Below are positions 25,415 through 33,588 of a DNA stretch of 64,000 bases, piece after piece. The position numbers and the translations under genes were made by a program. Positions within the stretch are counted from its first letter, which is position 1. Each line of letters starts with the position of its first letter. The DNA comes from Nocardia sp. CY41 (GTDB taxonomy: Bacteria > Actinomycetota > Actinomycetes > Mycobacteriales > Mycobacteriaceae): the NCBI RefSeq assembly GCF_009829325.1, contig NZ_VUOS01000034.1, forward strand, positions 1 to 64,000, in the 5' to 3' direction. Under the pieces are notes generated by a model, which had not been told where the DNA came from, searched no databases, and worked only from the letters and a program-made list of their open reading frames with translations.

Positions 25415-27193
25415 ATGCGCGTCATGGCACAGCTGGCCATGGTGATGAACCTGGACAAGTGCATCGGCTGCCACACCTGCTCGGTCACCTGCAAGCAGGC
25501 GTGGACCAACCGCGGCGGCACCGAATACGTCTGGTTCAACAACGTGGAAACCCGTCCGGGACAGGGGTACCCGCGCCGATACCAGGATCAGGAGAAGTGG
25601 AAGGGCGGCTGGACGCTGAACAAGCGCGGCAAGCTCACCCTGAAGTCCGGGTCCCGGTTGAAGCGGCTGCTGAACATCTTCGCGAACCCGGATCTGCCCA
25701 CGGTCGAGGACTACTACGAGCCGTGGAGCTACGACTACGACAACCTGCTGTCCTCGCCGCCGGTCGACACGACGCCGGTCGCGCGGCCCAAGTCGCTGAT
25801 CACCGGCCAGGACACGAAGGTCACCTGGGGCGCCAACTGGGACGACGACCTGGGTTCGGGTCCGGAGCAGGTCGGCAAGGACCCGCTGCTGGCGAAGCTG
25901 TCCGATCAGGTGAAACTGGAGTTCGAAGAGACCTTCATGTTCTACCTGCCGCGCATCTGCGAGCACTGCCTCAATCCCTCGTGCGCGGCGTCCTGCCCCT
26001 CCGGCGCGATCTACAAGCGCGCCGAGGACGGCATCGTGCTGGTGGATCAGGACAAGTGCCGCGGCTGGCGACAGTGCGTGTCGGGCTGCCCGTACAAGAA
26101 GATCTACTTCAACCACAAGACGGGCAAGGCGGAGAAGTGCACCTTCTGCTACCCGCGCGTGGAGGTCGGCATCCCGACGGTGTGCTCGGAGACCTGCGTG
26201 GGACGGCTGCGCTACATCGGCGTCATGCTCTACGACGCCGACGCGGTGCTGGAGGCCGCGTCGGTCACCGAGGACAAGGATCTCTACCCGTCCCAGCTCG
26301 GTGTGTTCCTGAACCCACACGACCCCCGGGTGATCGCGGAGGCGGAGCGCGCCGGGATCTCGCCGGAATGGCTTCAGGCCGCTCAGGATTCGCCGGTCTA
26401 CAAGCTGATCGTGGACTACCAGATCGCGCTGCCGTTGCATCCGGAGTACCGCACCATGCCGATGGTCTGGTACGTGCCGCCGCTGTCGCCGGTGGTCGAT
26501 GTGCTCAGCGAGACAGGCCACGACGGCGAGAACGTGTCCAACCTGTTCGGCGCCATCGACGCGCTGCGTATCCCGGTGGAGTACCTGGCCGAGTTGTTCA
26601 CCGCGGGCGATGTGGGGCCGGTGCGCGCGGCGTTGCAGCGGCTGGCGGCGATGCGCTCGTTCATGCGGTCGGTGAACCTCGGTGAGGAGCCCGATCCCAC
26701 GATCGCGCCGTCGGTGCGACTGGAGCCGGAAGAGATCGAGGCGATGTACCGGCTGCTGGCCATCGCGAAATACGAGCACCGCTACGTCATCCCGACCGGC
26801 GCGGGCGCCCGTGCGCACGAACTGGACTCGCTGGCCACCGGATGCAGTCTGGACACCGACGGCGGACCGGGTATGACGGCGTTCGACCAGATGGTGGAGA
26901 AATTCCACCTCACCGACACCAATGGGGCCGCGCCGCAGGAGAAGTCCTCTCGGATCAACCTGCTGAACTGGGACGGCAAGAGCACCGAAGGCTTGGTGCC
27001 TGCCGGTGCCGCGGCGAACGGCAACGGCAACGGAGCTACCAACGGCCATGCGAACGGTGCGGCCGACGGGCCTGAGAACGCCGCCGCGAACGGGCGTACG
27101 AACGGCACGGCCGACAGCAACGGAAACGGCGACGGGCACGCCGACGCGACCGCGACCGGAGACCCGGCCGCTCGGACCGGAGCCGGGCGATGA
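25415..27193 (+). CDS. narH: Respiratory nitrate reductase beta subunit
   Basis: A 592-residue Fe-S protein. Its Cys groups are CIGCHTCSVTCK, CEHCLNPSCAASC, CRGWRQCVSGC (Trp in place of a ligand, giving a 3Fe-4S centre) and CTFCYPRVEVGIPTVCSETC. It passes electrons from NarI heme to NarG. The core ends near residue 525; mycobacterial NarH is about 558 residues, and here the last 60-65 residues are a low-complexity tail of Asn, Gly and Ala (GNGNGATNGHANGAA). ATG 25415 begins MRVMAQLAMVMNLDK, as in mycobacteria. Its stop overlaps narJ. Confidence 0.95.
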   Translation: MRVMAQLAMVMNLDKCIGCHTCSVTCKQAWTNRGGTEYVWFNNVETRPGQGYPRRYQDQEKWKGGWTLNKRGKLTLKSGSRLKRLLNIFANPDLPTVEDYYEPWSYDYDNLLSSPPVDTTPVARPKSLITGQDTKVTWGANWDDDLGSGPEQVGKDPLLAKLSDQVKLEFEETFMFYLPRICEHCLNPSCAASCPSGAIYKRAEDGIVLVDQDKCRGWRQCVSGCPYKKIYFNHKTGKAEKCTFCYPRVEVGIPTVCSETCVGRLRYIGVMLYDADAVLEAASVTEDKDLYPSQLGVFLNPHDPRVIAEAERAGISPEWLQAAQDSPVYKLIVDYQIALPLHPEYRTMPMVWYVPPLSPVVDVLSETGHDGENVSNLFGAIDALRIPVEYLAELFTAGDVGPVRAALQRLAAMRSFMRSVNLGEEPDPTIAPSVRLEPEEIEAMYRLLAIAKYEHRYVIPTGAGARAHELDSLATGCSLDTDGGPGMTAFDQMVEKFHLTDTNGAAPQEKSSRINLLNWDGKSTEGLVPAGAAANGNGNGATNGHANGAADGPENAAANGRTNGTADSNGNGDGHADATATGDPAARTGAGR

Positions 27194-27870
27194 GCCTGCT
27201 GAAACTGCGCCGCCGCCCGGAACCGGCGGTGCAGCTCGCACAACGCGACCGTCAATTGGTCTGGCGGATCGCCGCGCTGCTGCTGGACTACCCGACCGAG
27301 CAGACGCTGGCCATGATCGACCAATTGACCACGGCCGCGGCCGCGTTGCCGGACGAGGTGCGCGCCCACCTGAGCGGATGCCTCGATCACCTGCGGACGA
27401 CCCCACCGCTCGAGCTTGCCGCGGACTACGTCGCGACCTTCGACATGCGCCGCCGCGCCAGCCTGCACCTGAGCTTCTACGCCTACGGCGACACCCGCAA
27501 GCGCGGGATGGCGTTGCTGCGGTTCAAGCACGCCTACCGGCACGCGGGTGTCGAACTCGGCGACGAGGAACTGCCCGACCATCTGCCGGTGCTGCTGGAG
27601 TTCGCCGCCACCGTCGATCCGATCGGCGGCGAGCGGCTGCTCGGCGAGCACGTGCCGGTGCTGGAGCTGCTGCGGCTTTCCCTGTCCGACAACGGCTCTC
27701 CCTACGCCGGAGTGCTCGCGGCGATCGGGTCCACCCTGCCGCCGCCGACCACCGCGGACCGCAGGCGCATCGCCGAGCTCGCCGCGCAGGGCCCGCCCGA
27801 GGAGGAAGTCGGGCTGGAACCCTTCGCGATGGACCCCTCCCTGTTCGACGGATCGGAAGGCCGACGATGA
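27190..27870 (+). CDS. narJ: Nitrate reductase assembly chaperone NarJ
   Basis: A 226-residue helical protein of the TorD/NarJ chaperone family. Recognisable stretches are RIAALLLDYPTEQTLAMID, ADYVATFDMRRRASLHLSFYAYGDTRKRG in outline, and LPDHLPVLLEFAA. NarJ binds NarG before membrane docking and helps insert the molybdenum cofactor and FS0 cluster; it is not part of the final enzyme. It overlaps narH by 4 bases (ATGA) and narI likewise. Confidence 0.93.
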   Translation: MSLLKLRRRPEPAVQLAQRDRQLVWRIAALLLDYPTEQTLAMIDQLTTAAAALPDEVRAHLSGCLDHLRTTPPLELAADYVATFDMRRRASLHLSFYAYGDTRKRGMALLRFKHAYRHAGVELGDEELPDHLPVLLEFAATVDPIGGERLLGEHVPVLELLRLSLSDNGSPYAGVLAAIGSTLPPPTTADRRRIAELAAQGPPEEEVGLEPFAMDPSLFDGSEGRR

Positions 27871-28625
27871 ACGCAACGCCGCATCTGCCCACCTCGCTGT
27901 GGCTGATCCTGCCGTACGTCGCGTTCACGTCGTTCGTGCTCGGGCACCTGTGGCGCTACCGCAACGACCAGTTCGGCTGGACCACCCGTTCCTCGCAGAT
28001 CTACGAGAGCCGTCTGCTGCGGCTGGGCAGCCCGCTGTTCCACTTCGGCATGCTGGGGGTGTTCGGCGGTCACGTACTCGGCGTCCTGATCCCGGAGTCG
28101 TGGACTTCCGCGGTCGGTATCTCCGAGCACGTCTATCACGTGATCGCCGTTTCGGCGGGGTCGGTGGCCGGACTCGCCGTGCTGGCAGGCGTCGGCATCC
28201 TGCTCTACCGGCGTTTCACCGTTACCGCCGTCCGCAAGGCGACGACCGGCAACGACAAGCTGATGTACGTGCTGCTGGCCGCCGCGCTGATCACCGGTCT
28301 GCTCAACACCTGGGGCAGCAACCTGCTGTGGGGCACCTACAACTACCGCGAGACGGTCTCGCCCTGGTTCCGCAGTCTGTTCACCCTCGCGCCCCGGCCC
28401 GAGCTCATGGTGGACACCCCGTGGACCTTCCAACTGCACGGCCTGGTCGTGCTCGCGTTGATCGGGCTGTGGCCCTACACCCGGCTGGTGCACATGTTCA
28501 GCGCCCCGGTCGGCTATCTGGTGCGGCCGTACGTGGTCTACCGCAGCAAGGAGTACGACGCCGCCGACAAACGCCGTTACGCCCGCGCGTGGGACGCGCC
28601 CGTGACACCCGAACGCTGGCGCTGA
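27867..28625 (+). CDS. narI: Respiratory nitrate reductase gamma subunit (cytochrome b)
   Basis: A 252-residue membrane protein with five hydrophobic helices, starting LWLILPYVAFTSFVLGHLWRY. Conserved His residues in FHFGMLGVFGGHVLG and FQLHGLVVLALIGLWPYTRLVHMF are the diheme b ligands. It oxidises quinol at the outer face and delivers electrons to NarH. ATG 27867 overlaps the narJ stop. A terminator-like hairpin follows 16 bases after its stop. Confidence 0.95.
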   Translation: MNATPHLPTSLWLILPYVAFTSFVLGHLWRYRNDQFGWTTRSSQIYESRLLRLGSPLFHFGMLGVFGGHVLGVLIPESWTSAVGISEHVYHVIAVSAGSVAGLAVLAGVGILLYRRFTVTAVRKATTGNDKLMYVLLAAALITGLLNTWGSNLLWGTYNYRETVSPWFRSLFTLAPRPELMVDTPWTFQLHGLVVLALIGLWPYTRLVHMFSAPVGYLVRPYVVYRSKEYDAADKRRYARAWDAPVTPERWR

Positions 28626-28640
28626 CGACGCCGTCGCCCG

Positions 28641-28676
28641 AGAGCCCGCCCGGACAACGGCGTCCGAGCGGGCTCT
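28641..28676. terminator. Terminator hairpin between narI and the VOC gene
   Basis: AGAGCCCGC (28641-28649) pairs with GCGGGCTCT (28668-28676), and an inner CGGAC/GTCCG pair extends the fold. It lies between convergent narI and the leftward VOC gene, so it can serve both. Confidence 0.65.
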
Positions 28677-28700
28677 TCGGCATGCACGGCGCCGGACCGA

Positions 28701-29156
28701 TCAGGCGTTGTCGTAGGCGTCCTGGAGAACCGCGAGATCGAGCTTCGACATCGACCGCAACGCGGTGCCGACGGCGATGGTCTTGGCGGGATCGTCACCG
28801 CTCATCAGCTTCGGCAGCGCCGAAGGCACCACCTGCCAGGACAGGCCGAAGCGGTCGGTCAGCCAGCCGCACGGCCCGGGCTCGCCGCCGTCCGCGGTGA
28901 GGGCCTCCCACAGGCGGTCGACCTCGTCCTGGGTGTCCACGACCACCTGCAGCGACGCGGCATCGGTGAGCGGGTGGTCCGGGCCGCCGTTCATCAGCGT
29001 GACCGCCTGACCGTCCAAGTCCAGGGCGACGATGAACGCCGAGCCGTCGGAGTTGCGGGAGACCTCGACCACCCGGGAGTCGGGGATCACCGACGCGTAG
29101 AACGCGGCGGCTTCCTCGGCGGCGTTGTCGAACCAGAAGAAGGTGTTGACGGACAT
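28701..29156 (-). CDS. VOC family protein, PhnB-like
   Basis: A 151-residue single-domain glyoxalase-fold protein of the PhnB/3-demethylubiquinone-like type: MSVNTFFWFDNAAEEAAAFY, VVEVSRNSDG, ALDLDGQAVTLMNGGP, and GWLTDRFGLSWQVVP. The DRFGLSWQ box is typical for this branch. The substrate is unknown. ATG 29156 is chosen because AGGAG lies 7 bases upstream; the longer frame to 29192 adds a non-conserved tail. It converges with narI and is divergent from the gas vesicle operon. Confidence 0.87.
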   Translation of the reverse strand: MSVNTFFWFDNAAEEAAAFYASVIPDSRVVEVSRNSDGSAFIVALDLDGQAVTLMNGGPDHPLTDAASLQVVVDTQDEVDRLWEALTADGGEPGPCGWLTDRFGLSWQVVPSALPKLMSGDDPAKTIAVGTALRSMSKLDLAVLQDAYDNA

Positions 29157-29474
29157 GATGTGCTCCTGTGCTCTGTGGTGACCTGCTGTCACCTACTGGT
29201 CGGAGCCGGCGGTTAGTCTTCGACGTACTTCGCGAAGTTTCCGAGAAATTTTTTTCCGCTGTGCCGACTGCCAGGGCCGAATGGTCGCTGACAGCATTCC
29301 GACCGCCCGGTCTTTCGGGTCTTCTCGCAGGCAGACCCATCGACCCATTCGGTAACCAGGAATACGCTGATGTTTGGCCACTGCGATGTGGTCTACCCCA
29401 CTTCTGAGGACGTCAAGTCTCGGCGCCCCGGCTCCGCCGGTGGGGTTGCCGTCGAGGCGAGCAAGGAGTGAGCA
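29157..29474. other. Promoter region of the gas vesicle operon
   Basis: This 318-base gap lies between the leftward VOC gene and the rightward gvp operon, so it must hold both promoters. It contains a run of eight T residues (29249-29256) and is less GC-rich than the genes. I did not find a convincing match to a known sigma factor consensus. Confidence 0.45.
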
Positions 29475-30248
29475 ATGAAGGGTGGAGGAAGAATTGCGTT
29501 AGGGGTGGGCATCGGGTACTTCCTGGGCCGCACGCGCAAGATGCGCTTCGCGATGTCGCTGGCGGGCGCCGCGATGGCCAGGCGATCCGCCGGAGCACCC
29601 GGGGGCCTGCTCGAGCGCGGGACGGAACTGCTCCGATCGACACCGGAGTTGACCCGGATCACCGACACCGTGCGCGGCGAGTTGGTCGGCGCGGTGCGCT
29701 CGGCCGCGGTCACCGCGGCGAGCAACCGCATAGACGCGCTCAGCGACCGGTTGCAGCAAGGTGCGACGCTTTTGACAGACCAGGGCCGACAGAGTTCCCG
29801 GGAGACGGATTCCGACGAGGACGAGTACGAAGACGAATCGTCCGAGTACGACGAGCAAGCGCCGGAGGACGAGGACGAGAACCAAGCGCCCGAGGACGAG
29901 TACGAAGGCGAGGATCAAGCGGCCGAGGACGAGTACGAAGACGAGGGCGAGGACGAAGACGAAGAGCGAACGCCCGACAACGAGCTCGAAGACGAAGCCG
30001 AGGACGAGGACGAGGACCGAACGCCCGGCGACGAGGAAGAATCCGACCAGGGTGCGGCGGAGGACGACACCGAGCGGCCCGCGGCGCGGACACGCACTCG
30101 CCGGTCGAGCACCGCTGCCAGGCGCGCGGCGAGCTCGCGTTCCGCGGACCGTGCGTCCGACTCCGCGGATCGCAAGCCATCCGGGACCGGTGGCCGCCGT
30201 AGTCGCACCGAGGCCGGTCAAGCGCCGGTGCGTCGGACGAGGAGGTGA
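29475..30248 (+). CDS. Gas vesicle operon protein with acidic repeats (GvpY-like position)
   Basis: A 257-residue protein from ATG 29475 with AAGGAG upstream. Residues 1-100 contain a Gly-rich hydrophobic start (GRIALGVGIGYFLGRTRKMR) and amphipathic helices. Residues 110-200 are almost purely acidic, with repeats of the form QAPEDEYE. The last 55 residues are basic (Arg/Ser-rich). The strong charge blocks suggest disorder and possible self-association. It is the first gene of the gvp operon and occupies the place of gvpY in Streptomyces clusters; equivalence is based on position, not on clear sequence similarity. Confidence 0.6.
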   Translation: MKGGGRIALGVGIGYFLGRTRKMRFAMSLAGAAMARRSAGAPGGLLERGTELLRSTPELTRITDTVRGELVGAVRSAAVTAASNRIDALSDRLQQGATLLTDQGRQSSRETDSDEDEYEDESSEYDEQAPEDEDENQAPEDEYEGEDQAAEDEYEDEGEDEDEERTPDNELEDEAEDEDEDRTPGDEEESDQGAAEDDTERPAARTRTRRSSTAARRAASSRSADRASDSADRKPSGTGGRRSRTEAGQAPVRRTRR

Positions 30249-30254
30249 CCGGCG

Positions 30255-31436
30255 ATGGCGAAGATTTTGCGCGACGCGACCGCAGGAGTCGGCAAAGTGG
30301 CTGCCGACACAGCAGGCCGGGCCACCAAAGCCGCGACGGGTGCGGGATCCTCCGCCAGAAAGGCCGGATCGTCCGCCAAGAAGGCGGGATCATCCGCCAA
30401 GCAGAAGGCGCCACCGCCCACGCCGACCGGCATCTTGCAGGAGTCGGTGCAGAACCTCACGGGAGCACTGGCCGAACGCGCGGTGGCCGGGTTGACGAAC
30501 CAGGTGTCGAAGACCGCGGGCCGGTTGAACGACTACGCCGCCGGTAATCGCGGCAATCTGCTGTCGGCGCTGACCGGCGTGGAGAAACTCGCCGGTGGCG
30601 CGTCGCCGCTCAGCACGGCCATGAGCATGGGCAAGACCAAGATCGGCGCCACACTGCGCGACCAGTTCGAGACGGTGAAGCAATCGCTCACCGGTGGCAA
30701 GGGCAAGGGCGGCGGCAAGAAGATCAAGCTGACCAATATCGTCGAGCACATCGATGTCGGCGTCCCGGTCGACCTGGCTTACGACCAGTGGACCCAGTTC
30801 GCGGACTTCCCGAAGTTCACCAAGAAGCTAGAGCAGGTGGAGCAGGTCGCCGACGAGAAGCTCAGCTGGACCGGCAAAGTGTTCTGGTCCCGGCGCACCT
30901 GGGAATCCACGATTCTCGAGCAGGTGCCGTTCGAGCGGATCGTCTGGCGTTCCAAAGGCCACAAGGGCTACATCGACGGCGCGGTGACCTTCCACGAACT
31001 CTCACCGGGCTATACGCGCATCCTCGTGGTGCTGGAGTACCACCCCAAGGGCTTCTTCGAGAAGACCGCCAATATGTGGCGCGCGGCCGGTCGGCGCTGC
31101 CGCCTGGAGCTGAAGCACTTCCAGCGGCACGTGATGACCGAGGCGGTGTTGCACCCCGACGACATCGTCGGCTGGCATGGCGAAATCCACGAGAGCAAGG
31201 TCGTCAAAGACGACGAGACCGCCCGTCGCGAAGAAGAGGAGAACACCGAGGAAGACCACGCGGACGAAGAGGAACGCGAGCCGGACGAACAGGAGCCGGA
31301 CGAGGAAGAAGACGAGACCGACGAGCAGGAGACGGACGAGCGAGACGAGGATCGGCGTCCTCGCCGGCGACCGGCCGCCCGCCGCCGCAGCACGGCGCCC
31401 CGCCGGTCGCGTGAGAAGCGAGGAGCACACGCATGA
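30255..31436 (+). CDS. Gas vesicle operon SRPBCC protein (GvpZ-like)
   Basis: A 393-residue protein. The N-terminal 60 residues are Lys/Ala/Ser-rich with repeated SSAKKAG. Residues about 155-305 form an SRPBCC (cyclase/dehydrase, coenzyme Q-binding-like) domain: NIVEHIDVGVPVDLAYDQWT, FADFPKFTKKLEQVEQV, SRRTWESTILEQVPFERI. The C-terminal 75 residues are a Glu/Asp-rich tail that ends basic. Streptomyces gvp clusters carry an SRPBCC protein at the same place (GvpZ), which supports the call. Its job in vesicle formation is not known. It overlaps the gvpA start by 4 bases. Confidence 0.7.
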   Translation: MAKILRDATAGVGKVAADTAGRATKAATGAGSSARKAGSSAKKAGSSAKQKAPPPTPTGILQESVQNLTGALAERAVAGLTNQVSKTAGRLNDYAAGNRGNLLSALTGVEKLAGGASPLSTAMSMGKTKIGATLRDQFETVKQSLTGGKGKGGGKKIKLTNIVEHIDVGVPVDLAYDQWTQFADFPKFTKKLEQVEQVADEKLSWTGKVFWSRRTWESTILEQVPFERIVWRSKGHKGYIDGAVTFHELSPGYTRILVVLEYHPKGFFEKTANMWRAAGRRCRLELKHFQRHVMTEAVLHPDDIVGWHGEIHESKVVKDDETARREEEENTEEDHADEEEREPDEQEPDEEEDETDEQETDERDEDRRPRRRPAARRRSTAPRRSREKRGAHA

Positions 31437-31843
31437 CCATCGAACCCGCAGGAGGCGGCGGCGGTGGCGGAGCGGGCACCATGGCGCGCCCGAATTCCTC
31501 CAGCCTGGCCGACGTGATCGACACGATTCTGGACAAAGGCCTGGTCATCGACGCGTTCGCGCGCGTGTCCCTGGTCGGCATCGAACTGGTGACCATCGAC
31601 GCCCGCGTCGTGGTGGCCAGCGTCGACACGTATCTACGTTTCGCCGAAGCCGTCAACCGGCTGGAGATCTCCACCAGCGAACCGAAGGGACTGACCGACA
31701 TCGTCGGCGACGTCACACAAGGCGCGGCGAAGCACAAGACCCAAGGCGCGCTCGAGGCGGCGGGCGAGAAGGTCATGGATTTTCTCGGCGACGTGCAGGA
31801 CAAGCGCCAGACCGCGAGCAGGCCCAAACGTAGGGAGGGCTGA
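31433..31843 (+). CDS. gvpA: Gas vesicle structural protein GvpA
   Basis: A 136-residue protein with the GvpA core LADVIDTILDKGLVIDAFAR then VSLVGIELVTIDARVVVASVDTYLRFAEAV in outline. This alpha-beta-beta-alpha unit polymerises into the ribbed gas-permeable wall. Here the core is preceded by a Gly-rich leader of about 20 residues and followed by a longer polar tail than in cyanobacterial GvpA, as seen in actinobacteria. It is the closest of the three GvpA-family proteins in this operon to true GvpA. The stop shares one base with the gvpF start. Confidence 0.93.
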   Translation: MTIEPAGGGGGGGAGTMARPNSSSLADVIDTILDKGLVIDAFARVSLVGIELVTIDARVVVASVDTYLRFAEAVNRLEISTSEPKGLTDIVGDVTQGAAKHKTQGALEAAGEKVMDFLGDVQDKRQTASRPKRREG

Positions 31844-32607
31844 TGACCACCACCAGTGGATCCGCCGTCTACGTGTACGGCATTGTGCCCGCCGACGTGG
31901 AGCCCGAGCCGCACGCCAGCGGTGTCGGCGACCCCCCGGGCGAGGTGTCGGTGGTGCGGCACGGCGAGATCGCCGCGCTGGTCAGCACGCTCGCGTCGGA
32001 CCGGCCGCTGGGTACGCCCGACGACCTCACCGCCCACGCCGAGTTGCTCGACGGGTCCGCCGCCGTCGCCCCGGTGCTGCCGCTGCGGTTCGGCGCTGTC
32101 ATGACCGACGCGGAGGCGGTGGAGAACGAACTGCTCGGCGCCAACGAAGACGAGTTCCGCTCCGCACTGGAGCAACTCGAAGGGCGCGCCCAGTTCGTCG
32201 TGCGGGGACGCTATGTCGAAGACGCCATCCTGCGCGAGCTCCTCGACGAGAACGCCGAGGCCGCCCGGCTGCGCGACGCGATCCGCGACAAATCGGAGGA
32301 CGCCACCCGTAACGAGCGCATCGCGCTGGGTGAGCTGATCAATCAGGCCATCGAGGCCAAGCGAGCCGAGGACACCCGCCGGGTGGTCAGCGAACTCGAA
32401 GCGTTGGACCCGCTCGTCAACCAGCGCGATCCCACCGACGAGGAGGACGCCGTCCACGTCGCGGTGCTGGTCGAGCTCGCCCGCCAGGAAGAGCTGGAGG
32501 ACACGCTGCGCCGGCTCGGCGAAGACTGGGACGGCCGAGTGGAGCTGAATCTGCTCGGTCCCATGGCGGCCTACGACTTCGTGACGAAACGCACGCCCGA
32601 GGAGTGA
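31843..32607 (+). CDS. gvpF: Gas vesicle protein GvpF (GvpF/L family)
   Basis: A 254-residue GvpF/L protein. It opens VYVYGIVPADVE and contains HAELLDGSAAVAPVLPLRFG, the family's most conserved stretch, then a coiled helical middle and LNLLGPMAAYDFV at the end. GvpF is a minor protein thought to help start vesicle assembly by binding GvpA. It lies 3 bases before gvpG. Confidence 0.92.
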   Translation: MTTTSGSAVYVYGIVPADVEPEPHASGVGDPPGEVSVVRHGEIAALVSTLASDRPLGTPDDLTAHAELLDGSAAVAPVLPLRFGAVMTDAEAVENELLGANEDEFRSALEQLEGRAQFVVRGRYVEDAILRELLDENAEAARLRDAIRDKSEDATRNERIALGELINQAIEAKRAEDTRRVVSELEALDPLVNQRDPTDEEDAVHVAVLVELARQEELEDTLRRLGEDWDGRVELNLLGPMAAYDFVTKRTPEE

Positions 32608-32610
32608 GGC

Positions 32611-32841
32611 ATGGGCCTGTTCTCAGCGATCCTCTCGTTGCCCGTCGCTCCTGTCCGCGGCGTGCTCTGGTTGGGGGAAGTGATCCAGGACCAAGTGGAG
32701 CAGAAGATGCGAGATCCCGCCGTCATGCGGCGGGAACTCGAAGCCATCGACGAGGCCGCGGCGGCCGGTCAACTGTCGGAGGAGGAGCGCAGACAAGCGC
32801 AGCAGGCGGTCCTGGATCGCATGACCGGTCGGCGGGCGTGA
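32611..32841 (+). CDS. gvpG: Gas vesicle protein GvpG
   Basis: A 76-residue protein, MGLFSAILSLPVAPVRGVLW then a charged coiled-coil helix (DPAVMRRELEAIDEAAAAG). The hydrophobic opening with LPVAPVRGV and the following helical block are the GvpG signature. It is a minor assembly protein of the vesicle complex. Confidence 0.9.
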   Translation: MGLFSAILSLPVAPVRGVLWLGEVIQDQVEQKMRDPAVMRRELEAIDEAAAAGQLSEEERRQAQQAVLDRMTGRRA

Positions 32842-32869
32842 CCGCGACCGACCGGAAGGAGTGAGGCGC

Positions 32870-33205
32870 GTGGCACGCAAGACGACTTCGGAAGACGCCC
32901 AGGGCGTGCACTCGGCCTCGGACGAACCGCCCGGGCTCACCGCGGCCCAGGCCGTCGCGGCGGCGGCCGAAAACCTCGTCGAGCTGACCTCCAAGCAAGT
33001 GGAGGGCGTCACCTCGATGGAACCGACCCAGGACGGCTGGCTGGTGGAGATCGAGGTGCTCGAGGACCGCCGCATCCCGTCCTCGGCGGACATCCTCGCG
33101 CTCTACGAGGTGGAGATCGATCTCGACGGAAACCTGCTGGCCTACCGCAGAACCAAACGCTACGGCCGCGGCAGTACCGATATCGGCGGAAGGGATCGGC
33201 GATGA
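32870..33205 (+). CDS. gvpO: Gas vesicle protein GvpO
   Basis: A 111-residue protein with EPTQDGWLVEIEVLEDRRIP and ILALYEVEIDLDGNLLAYRR, the conserved GvpO core. In haloarchaea GvpO affects expression of the vesicle genes; in actinobacteria its role is less clear. GTG 32870 is chosen since AAGGA lies 9 bases upstream; GTG 32861 would leave no room for it. The stop overlaps gvpJ. Confidence 0.88.
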   Translation: MARKTTSEDAQGVHSASDEPPGLTAAQAVAAAAENLVELTSKQVEGVTSMEPTQDGWLVEIEVLEDRRIPSSADILALYEVEIDLDGNLLAYRRTKRYGRGSTDIGGRDRR

Positions 33206-33588
33206 CGGTGGTCGGCGGCGGATCGTCCGCACCCCAGCCCTACGGCGGCGGACAGCATTCGACGAACCTCGCCGATATCCTCGAGCGGGTGCTCGACAAG
33301 GGCTTGGTGATCGCGGGCGACATCCAGGTGAACCTGCTCGACATCGAACTGCTCACGATCAAGCTGCGACTGGTGATCGCGTCCTTGGAGACGGCCAAGT
33401 CGGTGGGCATCGATTGGTGGGAGACCGACCCTTGGCTCAACAGCAAAGCCCGCACGCTGGAGCGGCAGGATCGCGATCTCGAACTGGAGAATCAGAAGCT
33501 TCGCGACCGAATCGCCCAACTGGAGGCCGCGCACGAACAACCTCGGCCCGTCGAGCGACGCCGCGCGCCGAGGGAAGATCGATCGTGA
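33202..33588 (+). CDS. gvpJ: Gas vesicle protein GvpJ (GvpA family)
   Basis: A 128-residue GvpA-family protein: NLADILERVLDKGLVIAGDI, VNLLDIELLTIKLRLVIASLE, then WWETDPWL, which marks the GvpJ/M branch. A coiled-coil tail (ARTLERQDRDLELENQKL) follows. It is a minor wall-related protein likely needed at vesicle tips or nucleation. Confidence 0.9.
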   Translation: MTVVGGGSSAPQPYGGGQHSTNLADILERVLDKGLVIAGDIQVNLLDIELLTIKLRLVIASLETAKSVGIDWWETDPWLNSKARTLERQDRDLELENQKLRDRIAQLEAAHEQPRPVERRRAPREDRS

